Origin: an uncultured SAR324 cluster bacterium
Lineage (GTDB): Bacteria > SAR324 > NAC60-12
Direction: 5' to 3'
NCBI GenBank assembly: GCA_902562015.1
Contig: CACERX010000008.1
Coordinates: 1-42,994, forward strand
Length of the DNA stretch: 42,994 nucleotides
Notes under the pieces: model-generated
Seen by the model: the letters and a program-made list of their open reading frames with translations, nothing else
What the model was told of the DNA's origin: nothing
The model's database searches: none
Part shown: positions 1-7,967 of the stretch, piece after piece
Layout: the number at the start of each line of letters is the position of its first letter
How positions within the stretch are numbered: the stretch's first letter is position 1
Position numbers and translations under genes: made by a program

Positions 1-2
1 CA

Positions 3-461
3 GTCAAGGACATGGCAGCACGAATTTCTAAGCAAATAAAGACTCCTGATGATCAAATATCTGACATGGCATCAAGAATTTCACAGGAAGTTAGAACCCC
101 TGATGATCAAATAGAAAGTATGGCAATGTCACTTGCAATAAAATTGACTCAGAAAGAAAGACTTGTGGCTGCAAAGATACCACCATATCAGGAGTTAATT
201 ACACAAGTTTCAGATAGCAACATGCAGCAGGATTACGAAAAAACAATTGAAATACTAGATGAGGACATAGCAAATAGAACTCCGGATGAACAAAGAAAAG
301 CACTTAAAATTTCCGGGCTTATGTCGGTCCTGGTTGCATCAAAAAAATTAAAGCGCGCGATTTCAACGATCGAAGATTATGACCTGCCTGATGATCCTGA
401 ATTGCGCCAAGTTTCGGAGGCATTGTCAGACTGGCTGAGCAAGAATTTGGTAATAGAATAG
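3..461 (+). CDS. C-terminal part of a repeat-containing protein (5' partial)
   Basis: The reading frame is open to the left window edge (V-K-D before the first ATG at position 12), so the start lies outside. The visible N-terminal part holds two nearly identical 18-residue units built on DMAxRISxxxxTPDDQI, followed by a diverged third unit beginning SMAMSLAIKL. The residues before the ATG (VKD) fit the end of one more unit upstream, so the array probably continues leftwards. The rest, about 100 residues, is charged and predicted helical, with no signal peptide or membrane segment visible. I do not recognise the family. No function is proposed. Confidence 0.6.
   Translation, partial: VKDMAARISKQIKTPDDQISDMASRISQEVRTPDDQIESMAMSLAIKLTQKERLVAAKIPPYQELITQVSDSNMQQDYEKTIEILDEDIANRTPDEQRKALKISGLMSVLVASKKLKRAISTIEDYDLPDDPELRQVSEALSDWLSKNLVIE
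12..119 (+). repeat. Two tandem 54-bp coding repeats
   Basis: Two in-frame 54-bp units at about 12-65 and 66-119 encode the DMAxRISxxxxTPDDQI unit. Both contain the same core CCTGATGATCAAATA. They lie at the left edge of the partial gene, so more copies may precede them. Confidence 0.7.
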
Positions 462-863
462 TCTGTTACTTAAACTATTGTATTTCTAAGATCTGAAAAA
501 TAAAGCCTGTCTCCAGAAATTTAATAAATCTTCCTGCTGACCTTCTAATCATCTAATATTTAAAGTAAAAAATTTAAAAAATTTTTTACATGTATTTATC
601 TGTATGTGATCCCATGCCTAAAAAACAGGTTAATTTTCTGGCATTTATTAAAGAAGAAAAATTTGCATGTCATTTGGTGATGTTGCATAATGCATTTTTG
701 TCCCATTAGTCTCACCTTTAAAAAGCCTAGGATTTTCTGTTTAAACTGTTCACCTAGATTTCAAGGATTTAAAAAATTAATTATACTTAAGCTTGTAATG
801 AACTTTTAACGTATGTAGGATTCTGCAACACATTTATTAGGGTCAAAAAATACAGGAGAAATC
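462..863. other. 402-bp intergenic gap before pckA
   Basis: The gap is very AT-rich. It holds a short perfect inverted repeat, TGCAT-A-ATGCA, at 684-694. It also holds one 39-codon open frame at 590-709 whose interior start is ATG 614. Neither start has a ribosome binding site, so I do not call it a gene. The pckA promoter should be here, but no convincing -35/-10 pair was found. Confidence 0.4.
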
Positions 864-2456
864 ATGAATGGAATCTTAATTTCACTTGAACAGTACGGTA
901 TAAATGTAGAAACCGTAATCCGTAATGCTACTGCCCCAAAATTATATGAAGAGGCATTAACTAATGAGCCAGATGCTGCTATTTCATCAAATGGAGCACT
1001 TATTGTTTCTTCTTATGAGAAAACCGGGCGTAGCCCCAATGATAAAAGAATAGTTGAACATCCAAGCATTGAAAAACATGTTTGGTGGGGTAAAATTAAT
1101 ATAGGTATGGATGCAGATACATTCATGATTATAAGAGGCCGAGCAATTGATTACCTGAATACGCAAAACAGAGTTTATGTAGTTGACGGATTTGCTGGAT
1201 GGGATGCTAAATACCAGATCAAAGTTCGAATAATTACCACTCGTCCTTATCATGCTTTGTTTATGCATAATATGTTGATTCGTCCAAACAATGAACAATT
1301 AGAGAATTTTGGGGAGCCAGACTATGTGATATTCAATGCAGGCAAGCATCCTGCTGACCCGCTTACTAAACACATCACTTCTAAAACCAGTGTTGGGTTG
1401 GATTTTGATCGCAAGGAATTTGTGATTCTTGGAACTGAGTACGCTGGAGAAATGAAGAAGGGTGTTTTCACTATAATGAACTACATTATGCCTAAGCAGG
1501 GAGTTCTTTCGATGCATAGCTCAGCCAATGTTGGAAATAATAATGATGTGGCCTTATTTTTTGGATTATCCGGAACAGGAAAAACTACACTTTCTGCAGA
1601 TCCAAAGCGACATTTAATTGGAGATGATGAACACTGTTGGAGCGATGATGGTATTTTTAATATAGAAGGAGGGTGCTATGCAAAATGCATCAATCTTTCC
1701 GAAGAAAAAGAGCCGGATATTTACAAGGCAATCAAGTTTGGTACTGTGCTGGAGAATGTAGATTATGACAAGGATACACATGTAGTTGATTACGATGGAA
1801 CTTCACTTACTGAAAACACACGTGCGTCTTACCCAATTGAATATATTAATAACGCAAAAATTCCGTGTTTAGGAGGTCATCCACAGAATATTATCTTTCT
1901 AACCTGTGACGCTTTCGGAGTACTGCCTCCTGTTAGCAGACTCAATTCATCACAAGCGATGTATCATTTCATCAGCGGTTACACTGCAAAAGTGGCAGGT
2001 ACAGAAGTAGGAGTAACAGAGCCTGAAGCGACTTTTTCTGCATGTTTTGGTGCAGCATTTATGGTGTGGCATCCCAGTAAGTATGCTGAACTTTTAGCAG
2101 AACGTATTGAAAAGAACGGGACCTCGGTTTGGCTTGTAAATACGGGCTGGAGCGGTGGTGGTTACGGAGAGGGCGAAAGAATGCCACTGAAATACACTCG
2201 TTCTATTATAGACTCTATTCTTGATGGTACTATGAATAATGTTCCAGTCTTCAAGAATAAATTGTTTGGCTTTGATGTTCCAACTGAATGCCCTGATGTC
2301 CCTGTTGAAATAATGATCCCCAGAAATACTTGGTCTGATGGAGGTGCATATGATAAGGCAGAGAGAAATCTTGCGATCATGTTCAAGGACAACTTCCAGA
2401 AATTTGAAGAAGGATCAACCAAAGAGATTCTTGAAGCGGGACCAAAGATTTCCTAA
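864..2456 (+). CDS. pckA: Phosphoenolpyruvate carboxykinase (ATP)
   Basis: The enzyme converts oxaloacetate and ATP to phosphoenolpyruvate, ADP and CO2, the first committed step of gluconeogenesis, in the cytoplasm. At 530 residues it matches the usual length of the ATP-dependent family. Visible landmarks are TGRSPNDKR near the N terminus (oxaloacetate-binding arginine), MHSSAN (metal-site histidine), the P-loop GLSGTGKTTLSAD at residues 234-246, the kinase-2 segment GDDEHCW, FLTCDAFGVLPPVSRL, and the adenine-site stretch ending TEPEATFSACFGAAF. The ATG at 864 has a strong ribosome binding site (AGGAGAA, 854-860). The gene appears to be transcribed alone, with gaps of about 400 and 250 bp on its two sides. 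Confidence 0.97.
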   Translation: MNGILISLEQYGINVETVIRNATAPKLYEEALTNEPDAAISSNGALIVSSYEKTGRSPNDKRIVEHPSIEKHVWWGKINIGMDADTFMIIRGRAIDYLNTQNRVYVVDGFAGWDAKYQIKVRIITTRPYHALFMHNMLIRPNNEQLENFGEPDYVIFNAGKHPADPLTKHITSKTSVGLDFDRKEFVILGTEYAGEMKKGVFTIMNYIMPKQGVLSMHSSANVGNNNDVALFFGLSGTGKTTLSADPKRHLIGDDEHCWSDDGIFNIEGGCYAKCINLSEEKEPDIYKAIKFGTVLENVDYDKDTHVVDYDGTSLTENTRASYPIEYINNAKIPCLGGHPQNIIFLTCDAFGVLPPVSRLNSSQAMYHFISGYTAKVAGTEVGVTEPEATFSACFGAAFMVWHPSKYAELLAERIEKNGTSVWLVNTGWSGGGYGEGERMPLKYTRSIIDSILDGTMNNVPVFKNKLFGFDVPTECPDVPVEIMIPRNTWSDGGAYDKAERNLAIMFKDNFQKFEEGSTKEILEAGPKIS

Positions 2457-2479
2457 AAATTTTAAAAACCTTCTCTTTA

Positions 2480-2504
2480 AAGCACAATACTTTCAAAGGT
2501 GCTT
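2480..2504 (+). terminator. Weak candidate hairpin after pckA
   Basis: AAGCAC (2480-2485) and GTGCTT (2499-2504) are a perfect 6-bp inverted repeat with a 13-nt loop, 24 bp after the pckA stop. No clear T-run follows, so rho-independent termination is uncertain. Confidence 0.25.
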
Positions 2505-2706
2505 CAATTAATATATTCACTCAAATTATAAAAGCAACTATTTTTGAAAAAGTTGTCCCTTATTAATTTATGTTATACTAGCAATTCAATTTAATATATT
2601 GAGATTAAGAATTGAATGATTAAATTCATAAAATTCATCCTATGAATTGATAGTGATTTTTATTTAGCTAAAACAAACGTAGAATCAATATATACTGATA
2701 TTTGAT

Positions 2707-4536
2707 TTGAATCTTGAAAAATATTTTATGTTAAAAAAATTACTTAAAGAAATGACTAGGCAAGGATTGGACATGCTGATTGTTGTTTCAACAGATGAAC
2801 ATTTAAATGAGTATGTACCTCCTCAAAACAGGCGTCTGGAAGCTTCAACAGAAAGTGAAGGCAAATCCGGATTTTCAGGATCTGCTGGAACAGCTATTTT
2901 TTGTGTTGAAGGAGGTCCTCAGCTTTTTGTTGATTCTCGCTATCATTTGCAGGCGGAACAAACCTGTGGAGGACATTTCAATATCCAAAAACTGGGGAAT
3001 GAGGGGGTTCTAGACCCCCAAAATTGGATTGCAGACCAATCTGGAAATTCATTAAAGGTTGGGGCCGATCCCTTTGTGATGAGTCCAAAAATCTGGAGAA
3101 ATTATAAAAATACAATTGAGAAAGCGGGGCATACTCTTGTTCCTGTAACTCCAAATATAGTTGATTCAATTTGGTCTAGCCGACCATGTCTGCCTCGAAA
3201 TGATATTTATCCTCTGTCTAAAAAATTCACTGGTAAAGACAGTACCGTTAAATTGCAGGAAATAAGGAATGAAATAAAAAAAAATGGATCGGATAAAGAT
3301 TCAAACTCGGTTGTATTACTTATCAGTACGCTTGATGAAATTGCATGGCTTACAAATTTACGAGGCAGCGATATTGAATATAATCCTGTATTTGAATCTT
3401 ATGCTGCAATATTTTCGGACCGTGCTATTTGTTTCTGTCATCATCCGGAAATCAATTTAAGTCAGTATTGCCCGGACTGGGAATTCCGTCCATATTCAGA
3501 TTACAAGAGTTTTTTAACAAAACTTAGTACACAGGAAAATTTGAAAGTCTGGCTTGACCCTTCATCTACAACAATGGGGACACTTATGGCATTCAGTAAA
3601 TTCCAGGTTCTAGAAAGGGAAAGTCCTGTAATTTTTAAAAAGGCGGTTAAAAATTCTTCGGAAATTAGTGCTGCTAAAACTGCTCATATGATGGCAGGAG
3701 CAGCATTAGTCAGAAGTTTCAGTAAATTGCAAAACTTTTTTGAAAATGGCCAAACTATAACAGAAAAGGAATTTTCAGACTGGTTGTTAGAGGAGTATCA
3801 AAAATCAGAAGGTTTTTCCGATCTTAGTTTCAATTCAATAGTTGGTTCTGGGGCAAATGGTGCGATAGTTCACTACGGCACACCTGATAGTGAAAATCCT
3901 ATTAAGGACGGAGAAATGGTACTGGTTGATTCAGGAATTCAATGTTCAGGAGGTACAACGGATGCTACTCGTACAGTCATTCTAGGAAATCCAGACCAGA
4001 AGCAAAAAAAAATTTATACACTTGTACTTCAGGCACATATCCATCTGGCGAATCAGGTTTTCCCGGAAGGTACAAACGGAACTTCTTTGGATGCAATAGC
4101 CCGTTCGTGTCTATGGAATGCAGGTATGGATTTCGGGCACGGTACAGGCCATGGAGTTGGCGCTTTCCTAAACGTACATGAAGGACCCCAGAGAATTTCA
4201 CCTTTTTATTCAGATGTGGCTTTGCAGGCTGGAATGGTCTTGTCTAATGAGCCTGGATACTATGAGTTTGGCTGGGGTGGAATTCGTCTTGAGAATCTAT
4301 ATGTAGTAAAAAAAGCCGAGGGATACAAGGAGCACCCTGCTGGTAAGCAATGGCTTTGTTTTGAAACACTGACTATGGTTCCTTTTGACAGAAGACTCAT
4401 TGATAGAGATATTCTCTCACCAGATGAAGTTAAATGGCTAGATGAATATCATCGCAAAGTTTTGCTAGAAATATCTCCATTATTGGAAAACTCTCAGGAC
4501 ATTTATTGGCTCAAATGGGCTTGTCGAGTGGATTAA
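2707..4536 (+). CDS. Long-form Xaa-Pro aminopeptidase (aminopeptidase P, M24B)
   Basis: This metallopeptidase removes an N-terminal residue that precedes proline. About 605 residues fits the three-domain form known from eukaryotes and some bacteria: two creatinase-type domains (roughly 1-165 and 170-330), a pita-bread M24 catalytic domain, and a short C-terminal extension. Numbered from the TTG, the dinuclear metal ligands are D408 (VLVDSG), D419 (TTDATRT), H482 (in GHGTGHGVG), E515 (NEPGYYE) and E529 (RLENL), so the site is complete. The start is uncertain: TTG at 2707 is the longest option and ATG at 2728 is equally plausible; neither has a clear ribosome binding site. The stop TAA (4534-4536) directly abuts the ispE ATG, so the two are probably cotranscribed. 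Confidence 0.92.
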   Translation: MNLEKYFMLKKLLKEMTRQGLDMLIVVSTDEHLNEYVPPQNRRLEASTESEGKSGFSGSAGTAIFCVEGGPQLFVDSRYHLQAEQTCGGHFNIQKLGNEGVLDPQNWIADQSGNSLKVGADPFVMSPKIWRNYKNTIEKAGHTLVPVTPNIVDSIWSSRPCLPRNDIYPLSKKFTGKDSTVKLQEIRNEIKKNGSDKDSNSVVLLISTLDEIAWLTNLRGSDIEYNPVFESYAAIFSDRAICFCHHPEINLSQYCPDWEFRPYSDYKSFLTKLSTQENLKVWLDPSSTTMGTLMAFSKFQVLERESPVIFKKAVKNSSEISAAKTAHMMAGAALVRSFSKLQNFFENGQTITEKEFSDWLLEEYQKSEGFSDLSFNSIVGSGANGAIVHYGTPDSENPIKDGEMVLVDSGIQCSGGTTDATRTVILGNPDQKQKKIYTLVLQAHIHLANQVFPEGTNGTSLDAIARSCLWNAGMDFGHGTGHGVGAFLNVHEGPQRISPFYSDVALQAGMVLSNEPGYYEFGWGGIRLENLYVVKKAEGYKEHPAGKQWLCFETLTMVPFDRRLIDRDILSPDEVKWLDEYHRKVLLEISPLLENSQDIYWLKWACRVD

Positions 4537-5397
4537 ATGAGAATACATACACCAGCAAAAATAAATACTCTGCTTTATATTTTAGGTAAACGTAAAGACG
4601 GGTTCCATGATTTATATATGCATATGGTTCCTGTAAACCTTTATGACACATTGACCTTCACAAAAAATAATAAACATGGATTAAATTTTCAAATCAAAGG
4701 AGCATCTTTTTCGGATTCTGATGAAGATAATTTGGTCGTTAAAGCAGTGAAGGCTTTTGAAATGGTAAGTAGATTTAAAGTAAACTATGATATTTTTCTT
4801 GAAAAGAAAATACCTTATGGTGCAGGACTAGGTGGAGGGAGTGGGAATGCCGCGGGAACCCTACAGGCCTTAAATTATATTTTTCGAAATTCAACTGAAT
4901 CTGAAGGATTATTAAATCCAGAATCTCTTTATGAAATTGCCCTAGAACTTGGTTCTGACGTTCCATTTTTCCTAAAACCTAGGCCTGCAGAAATAAGAGG
5001 TCGAGGCGAAAAATTATGGGACTTACCTGATTATCCTAAATTTAATGTTTTAATTATCAAACCTTCCTTTGCCATATCTACGTTTGAAGCTTACCAAAAT
5101 TGTATTCCAAAAAGAGAAATAAAATTTCCAAGTATAAGATCATTTGATGATCTTATTACTCAAATGCATAATCAGTTTGAATCTTCTTTGCTGGTTCAAT
5201 ATCCCTTATTGTCAAAATTGAAAAAGTTATTGATTGAAAATGGTGCATTTGGTGCATTAGTCACTGGAAGCGGCTCCGCAGTGTATGGAGTATATAATAA
5301 AAAAAGTAAACAAAATCAAGCATATAAAGATTTAAAATGTCTTCAGATTGGCGAAATTATCTCCTGCAAAACATTAGAAGATCATTGTTATTTTTGA
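4537..5397 (+). CDS. ispE: 4-diphosphocytidyl-2-C-methyl-D-erythritol kinase
   Basis: This GHMP kinase phosphorylates CDP-methylerythritol at the 2-position in the non-mevalonate (MEP) isoprenoid pathway. The 286-residue length is typical. PAKINTLLYILGKRKDGFHD at the N terminus carries the catalytic lysine. IPYGAGLGGGSGNAAG near residue 91 is the glycine-rich ATP loop. ELGSDVPFF carries the catalytic aspartate, and GALVTGSGSAVYG near the C terminus is GHMP motif 3. The ATG follows the aminopeptidase stop with no gap, which suggests translational coupling. Its end overlaps the likely start of the lytic transglycosylase gene. Confidence 0.95.
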   Translation: MRIHTPAKINTLLYILGKRKDGFHDLYMHMVPVNLYDTLTFTKNNKHGLNFQIKGASFSDSDEDNLVVKAVKAFEMVSRFKVNYDIFLEKKIPYGAGLGGGSGNAAGTLQALNYIFRNSTESEGLLNPESLYEIALELGSDVPFFLKPRPAEIRGRGEKLWDLPDYPKFNVLIIKPSFAISTFEAYQNCIPKREIKFPSIRSFDDLITQMHNQFESSLLVQYPLLSKLKKLLIENGAFGALVTGSGSAVYGVYNKKSKQNQAYKDLKCLQIGEIISCKTLEDHCYF

Positions 5398-6095
5398 TAT
5401 GGCATAAAAAAAATATAAAAATAATTAAACCTCATCATCTACTAATTTTAATTTCTCTATTCATTGCTGGTTGTAGTGTCAAATCATCAGTAAAAATAGA
5501 TAATAGGCAGTACAAAAATCAAACTGTTTGGGAACTATCCAATCCGCGAATAAATAAATTTGTTCAGGTTTATAGTAGAAACACTCATGTAAAAACCTGC
5601 TTAAACAGGGCTTCATCAAAACGTTATCTCAATTATATCCATAGAGTATTTTATAATTATAAATTACCTCCGGAACTCGTTCATTTGCCCATACTTGAAT
5701 CTTGTTTTGATACAAAAGCAGACTCTGGGCGTGCGCGCGGAATGTGGCAGTTTACTAAAAGTACGGGTGAAGAATATGGACTAAGTGCTGGTTTCCTTTC
5801 TGATGAAAGACTTAATTGGAAGAAAGCAACGCATTCCGCTGCCCGTTATTTGAAAAAACTAGGTGATATGTTCAACAGTAATTGGGAATTAGCACTGGCT
5901 GGCTACAACGGTGGACCGAATTACATGAAACGCCAGATGAAATCTCAGGGAACCAGAAATTACTGGAAGCTTAAGCTTCGTAAGGAAACATATGAGTACG
6001 TTCCTAAATTTTTAGCAATGCTCAAAGTTGCACGTAACAAATATCCTGAAATGTATTTCCAGGGAGCACCACGCGCATGGGTCTCATCCATTTGA
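5394..6095 (+). CDS. Lytic transglycosylase lipoprotein (SLT/MltD-like)
   Basis: This murein lytic transglycosylase should cleave glycan strands of peptidoglycan in the periplasm. The SLT core is clear: LVHLPILESCFD with the catalytic glutamate, then SGRARGMWQFTKSTGEEYGL, and later NWELALAGYNGGPNYM. I chose TTG at 5394, which overlaps the ispE stop by 3 nt (TTGA). It gives a basic N-region, a hydrophobic run and the lipobox LFIAGC, so the product is probably an outer-membrane lipoprotein of about 233 residues. The only in-frame upstream ATG, at 5337, would put 61 bp inside ispE and lengthen the signal region. There are no LysM domains, so this is shorter than classical MltD. Confidence 0.85.
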   Translation: MIWHKKNIKIIKPHHLLILISLFIAGCSVKSSVKIDNRQYKNQTVWELSNPRINKFVQVYSRNTHVKTCLNRASSKRYLNYIHRVFYNYKLPPELVHLPILESCFDTKADSGRARGMWQFTKSTGEEYGLSAGFLSDERLNWKKATHSAARYLKKLGDMFNSNWELALAGYNGGPNYMKRQMKSQGTRNYWKLKLRKETYEYVPKFLAMLKVARNKYPEMYFQGAPRAWVSSI

Positions 6096-6252
6096 AATCT
6101 ATGAGTCATGTTCAATAAAACAAAAATAAAATTTACAAAAGACAGCTGCTGCATTTAAATTATAGGTCCAAAATCAGTAGTTTTAATATTACTATTTAAA
6201 TGTAAATTATTTCTGCAGCGTAATTAGAATAACAAAAAAAATTGGAGTAGCT

Positions 6253-6399
6253 ATGGCAGAAGAAGAAGTAGAGGAAGGTGGTGGAGGTAATGAAAATGGT
6301 AATGGCGAGACTAAGAGTGGCGGTGGTAAAAAGAAACTTATAATAATAATTGTCGCAGTCTTTCTTTTACTGGTAATCGGTATTGTAGTAATTTGCTGA
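6253..6399 (+). CDS. fliL: FliL N-terminal fragment (membrane anchor), frame-broken
   Basis: Forty-eight codons run from an ATG with a good ribosome binding site (GGAG 6244-6247, 5-nt spacing). They encode an acidic, Gly/Asn-rich start, then GGGKKK and one hydrophobic segment (about residues 29-48). This is the normal architecture of the FliL N terminus. The frame ends at TGA 6397-6399 right after the membrane segment, and the rest of FliL continues in the -1 frame. The stop overlaps an ATG by one base (TGATG). Possible explanations are a one-base sequence error in the T-run just upstream, a real frameshift mutation, or recoding. It is not an independent known gene. Confidence 0.7.
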   Translation: MAEEEVEEGGGGNENGNGETKSGGGKKKLIIIIVAVFLLLVIGIVVIC

Positions 6400-6788
6400 T
6401 GTCTGGAGAAGAAGAAGAAGAGTTACCTGAGGAAGAGTTGCCTGTAACAGATGTGGCTGAACCACTTGCAGAACCAGTTTTTCTCCCTCTTGAAAGTTTT
6501 GTAGTAAACCTCAAAGACGGACGTCGTTTTTTGAAAACGACTATTCAGCTAATGCTAAGTGAACCAGGTGCAGCAGCCTATTTAACTGTAAGACTTGTTG
6601 AGGTAAAAGATATTGTTCTTGCAGAATTGCAGGAGTTGTCCGTTGAAGATGTAAAACAATCAGATGCCAGAGAAGCATTGCGTCAACGTTTAATCAGCAG
6701 TATCAGTCGGATTTTCCCAAGCAAACCAGAATGGGAAGACCCTGAACCTATAAGAAAAGTCTTGTTTGAAGAGTTTGTTGTACAGTGA
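6399..6788 (+). CDS. fliL: FliL periplasmic domain (rest of fliL, -1 frame)
   Basis: FliL is a single-pass inner-membrane protein at the flagellar basal body that associates with the stator and supports motor torque. This part holds an acidic linker followed by the FliL domain: FLPLESFVVNLKDGRRFLKTT, a central helical region, and the closing SKPEWEDPEPIRKVLFEEF. By itself it has no signal peptide or membrane anchor, so it can reach the periplasm only if joined to the fragment at 6253-6399. The frame is open without a stop from 6330, so a shift anywhere in 6330-6396 would restore one protein of about 178 residues. ATG 6399 overlaps the upstream stop. It opens a block of fliL-like, fliN, fliO, fliP and fliQ. 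Confidence 0.85.
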   Translation: MSGEEEEELPEEELPVTDVAEPLAEPVFLPLESFVVNLKDGRRFLKTTIQLMLSEPGAAAYLTVRLVEVKDIVLAELQELSVEDVKQSDAREALRQRLISSISRIFPSKPEWEDPEPIRKVLFEEFVVQ

Positions 6789-6956
6789 TTAAAAATATTT
6801 TTCACCTAACGTCATGACTAAAAACTGGATAAAAATTTTATAAACAAATCAAAAAAAATTTGGATTGTTGCAACTGGATTGATCTCAGTAAAAGTTATTG
6901 AAGAATTATCTTAAGCAAAAAAATAAAAAAAAAGTCTTTCGTTATCAAAAATTTTA

Positions 6957-7388
6957 GTGCGGTATTGCGTTATTTTTTCATTATTGATTTTTATTCCTCA
7001 CCCTTTTTTATATGCACAGGAAGTAGATGAAGAAGATTCTGTAATCAGAGAAGGTCCCCCTCCTCTGGTAGATCCTCTGTATCTTGATCTTGGTACTTTT
7101 GTAGTAAATATGCCTGGTGATAAGTATTTTTTAAAAAGCAGTATTCAACTGGCGTTTGTAAATTCTTCAGCAAAAGAGTGGTTGGAAAACAGACTGCCAA
7201 TTGCTAGGGATTTAGTTATTACTCATTTAAACTCCATAACGGTTGAACAGTTTGATGATACAAAAAATCGTGCGGTTATAAAAAATGACATAAAAATAAG
7301 ACTTAATTCTCTTTTCCCCAACAAATCATCTTGGGGAGATACTTTACCAATTAGAAGAATACTGTTTCTGGAATTTTATCGTCAGTAA
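6957..7388 (+). CDS. Second FliL-like protein with its own signal peptide
   Basis: The 143-residue product shows the FliL domain: LYLDLGTFVVNMPGDKYFLKSSIQL, and at the end SSWGDTLPIRRILFLEF, matching the upstream fliL closely. Instead of an internal membrane anchor it begins with a short cleavable-looking signal sequence ending near LYAQ, so it may be a soluble periplasmic paralogue. The start is GTG at 6957; an in-frame stop lies about 30 bp upstream and no ATG is available. There is no good ribosome binding site. It probably arose by duplication of fliL and may act beside it at the stator, but no separate role can be assigned. Confidence 0.75.
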   Translation: MRYCVIFSLLIFIPHPFLYAQEVDEEDSVIREGPPPLVDPLYLDLGTFVVNMPGDKYFLKSSIQLAFVNSSAKEWLENRLPIARDLVITHLNSITVEQFDDTKNRAVIKNDIKIRLNSLFPNKSSWGDTLPIRRILFLEFYRQ

Positions 7389-7514
7389 GATCCTAATCAA
7401 TGTAAAAAAATATTTATGAACTAACCATGTGATGATTTTGATCTGTATGATTGTTTAGTATCATTCTTGAAAATATTAATAAAAAAATTAATGGAACTAT
7501 CTAACTATTGAAAA

Positions 7515-7955
7515 ATGGCAGAAGAAGACGCTTTTGAAAATCTAGATGGCCTTGATTGGTCAGATGTTGAAAGTGAGCTGAAAGCAAACCGTGATCAGAT
7601 CCTTTCGGAAGTTAAGACGGAAAATAGTGATCAAAAGGAAAAGAAAGAAGGAGATAATGAAGCAGAAGACGGATCTGAGGTCTCCTTCTCTAAAGGTGAC
7701 ATTGATATAAATTTCCTTTTTGATGTACAGCTATCTATTGTAGTGGAAGTTGGACGAACTCAGATGTTGATCAGTGATCTTTTAGAATTAGAGGAAAAAT
7801 CTATTGTTGAACTAGATAGCATGGTAGGACAACCGTTAGATATTCGTGCAAATAATTTACTGGTAGCACGAGGAGAAGTTATTGTAGTCAATGAAAAATT
7901 TGCAGTACGTATTACAGATATTATTAGTCCTGATAACCGCTTTGAAGCACTTTGA
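7515..7955 (+). CDS. fliN: Flagellar motor switch protein FliN
   Basis: FliN forms the lower part of the cytoplasmic C-ring and docks the export ATPase complex. The C-terminal SpoA/FliN domain (about residues 73-146) is clear: DVQLSIVVEVGRTQMLISDLL, then VGQPLDIRANNLLVARGEVIV and FAVRITDIIS. The first 65 residues are a very acidic, low-complexity extension, as often seen in FliN outside the enterics. No FliM precedes it in this window. It sits 126 bp after the second fliL-like gene and 12 bp before fliO. Confidence 0.93.
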   Translation: MAEEDAFENLDGLDWSDVESELKANRDQILSEVKTENSDQKEKKEGDNEAEDGSEVSFSKGDIDINFLFDVQLSIVVEVGRTQMLISDLLELEEKSIVELDSMVGQPLDIRANNLLVARGEVIVVNEKFAVRITDIISPDNRFEAL

Positions 7956-7967
7956 GGGCATAAAATT

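Noticed and set aside
590..709. 39-codon open frame in the gap before pckA
   Set aside because: No ribosome binding site at either ATG, low-complexity AT-rich context and no recognisable features; chance frame is likelier.
6330..6399. Programmed -1 frameshift signal in fliL
   Set aside because: The only near-slippery site (T AAA AAG at about 6327-6333) would run the -1 frame into a stop region or lose pairing; no heptamer or clear downstream pseudoknot was seen, so recoding is not claimed.
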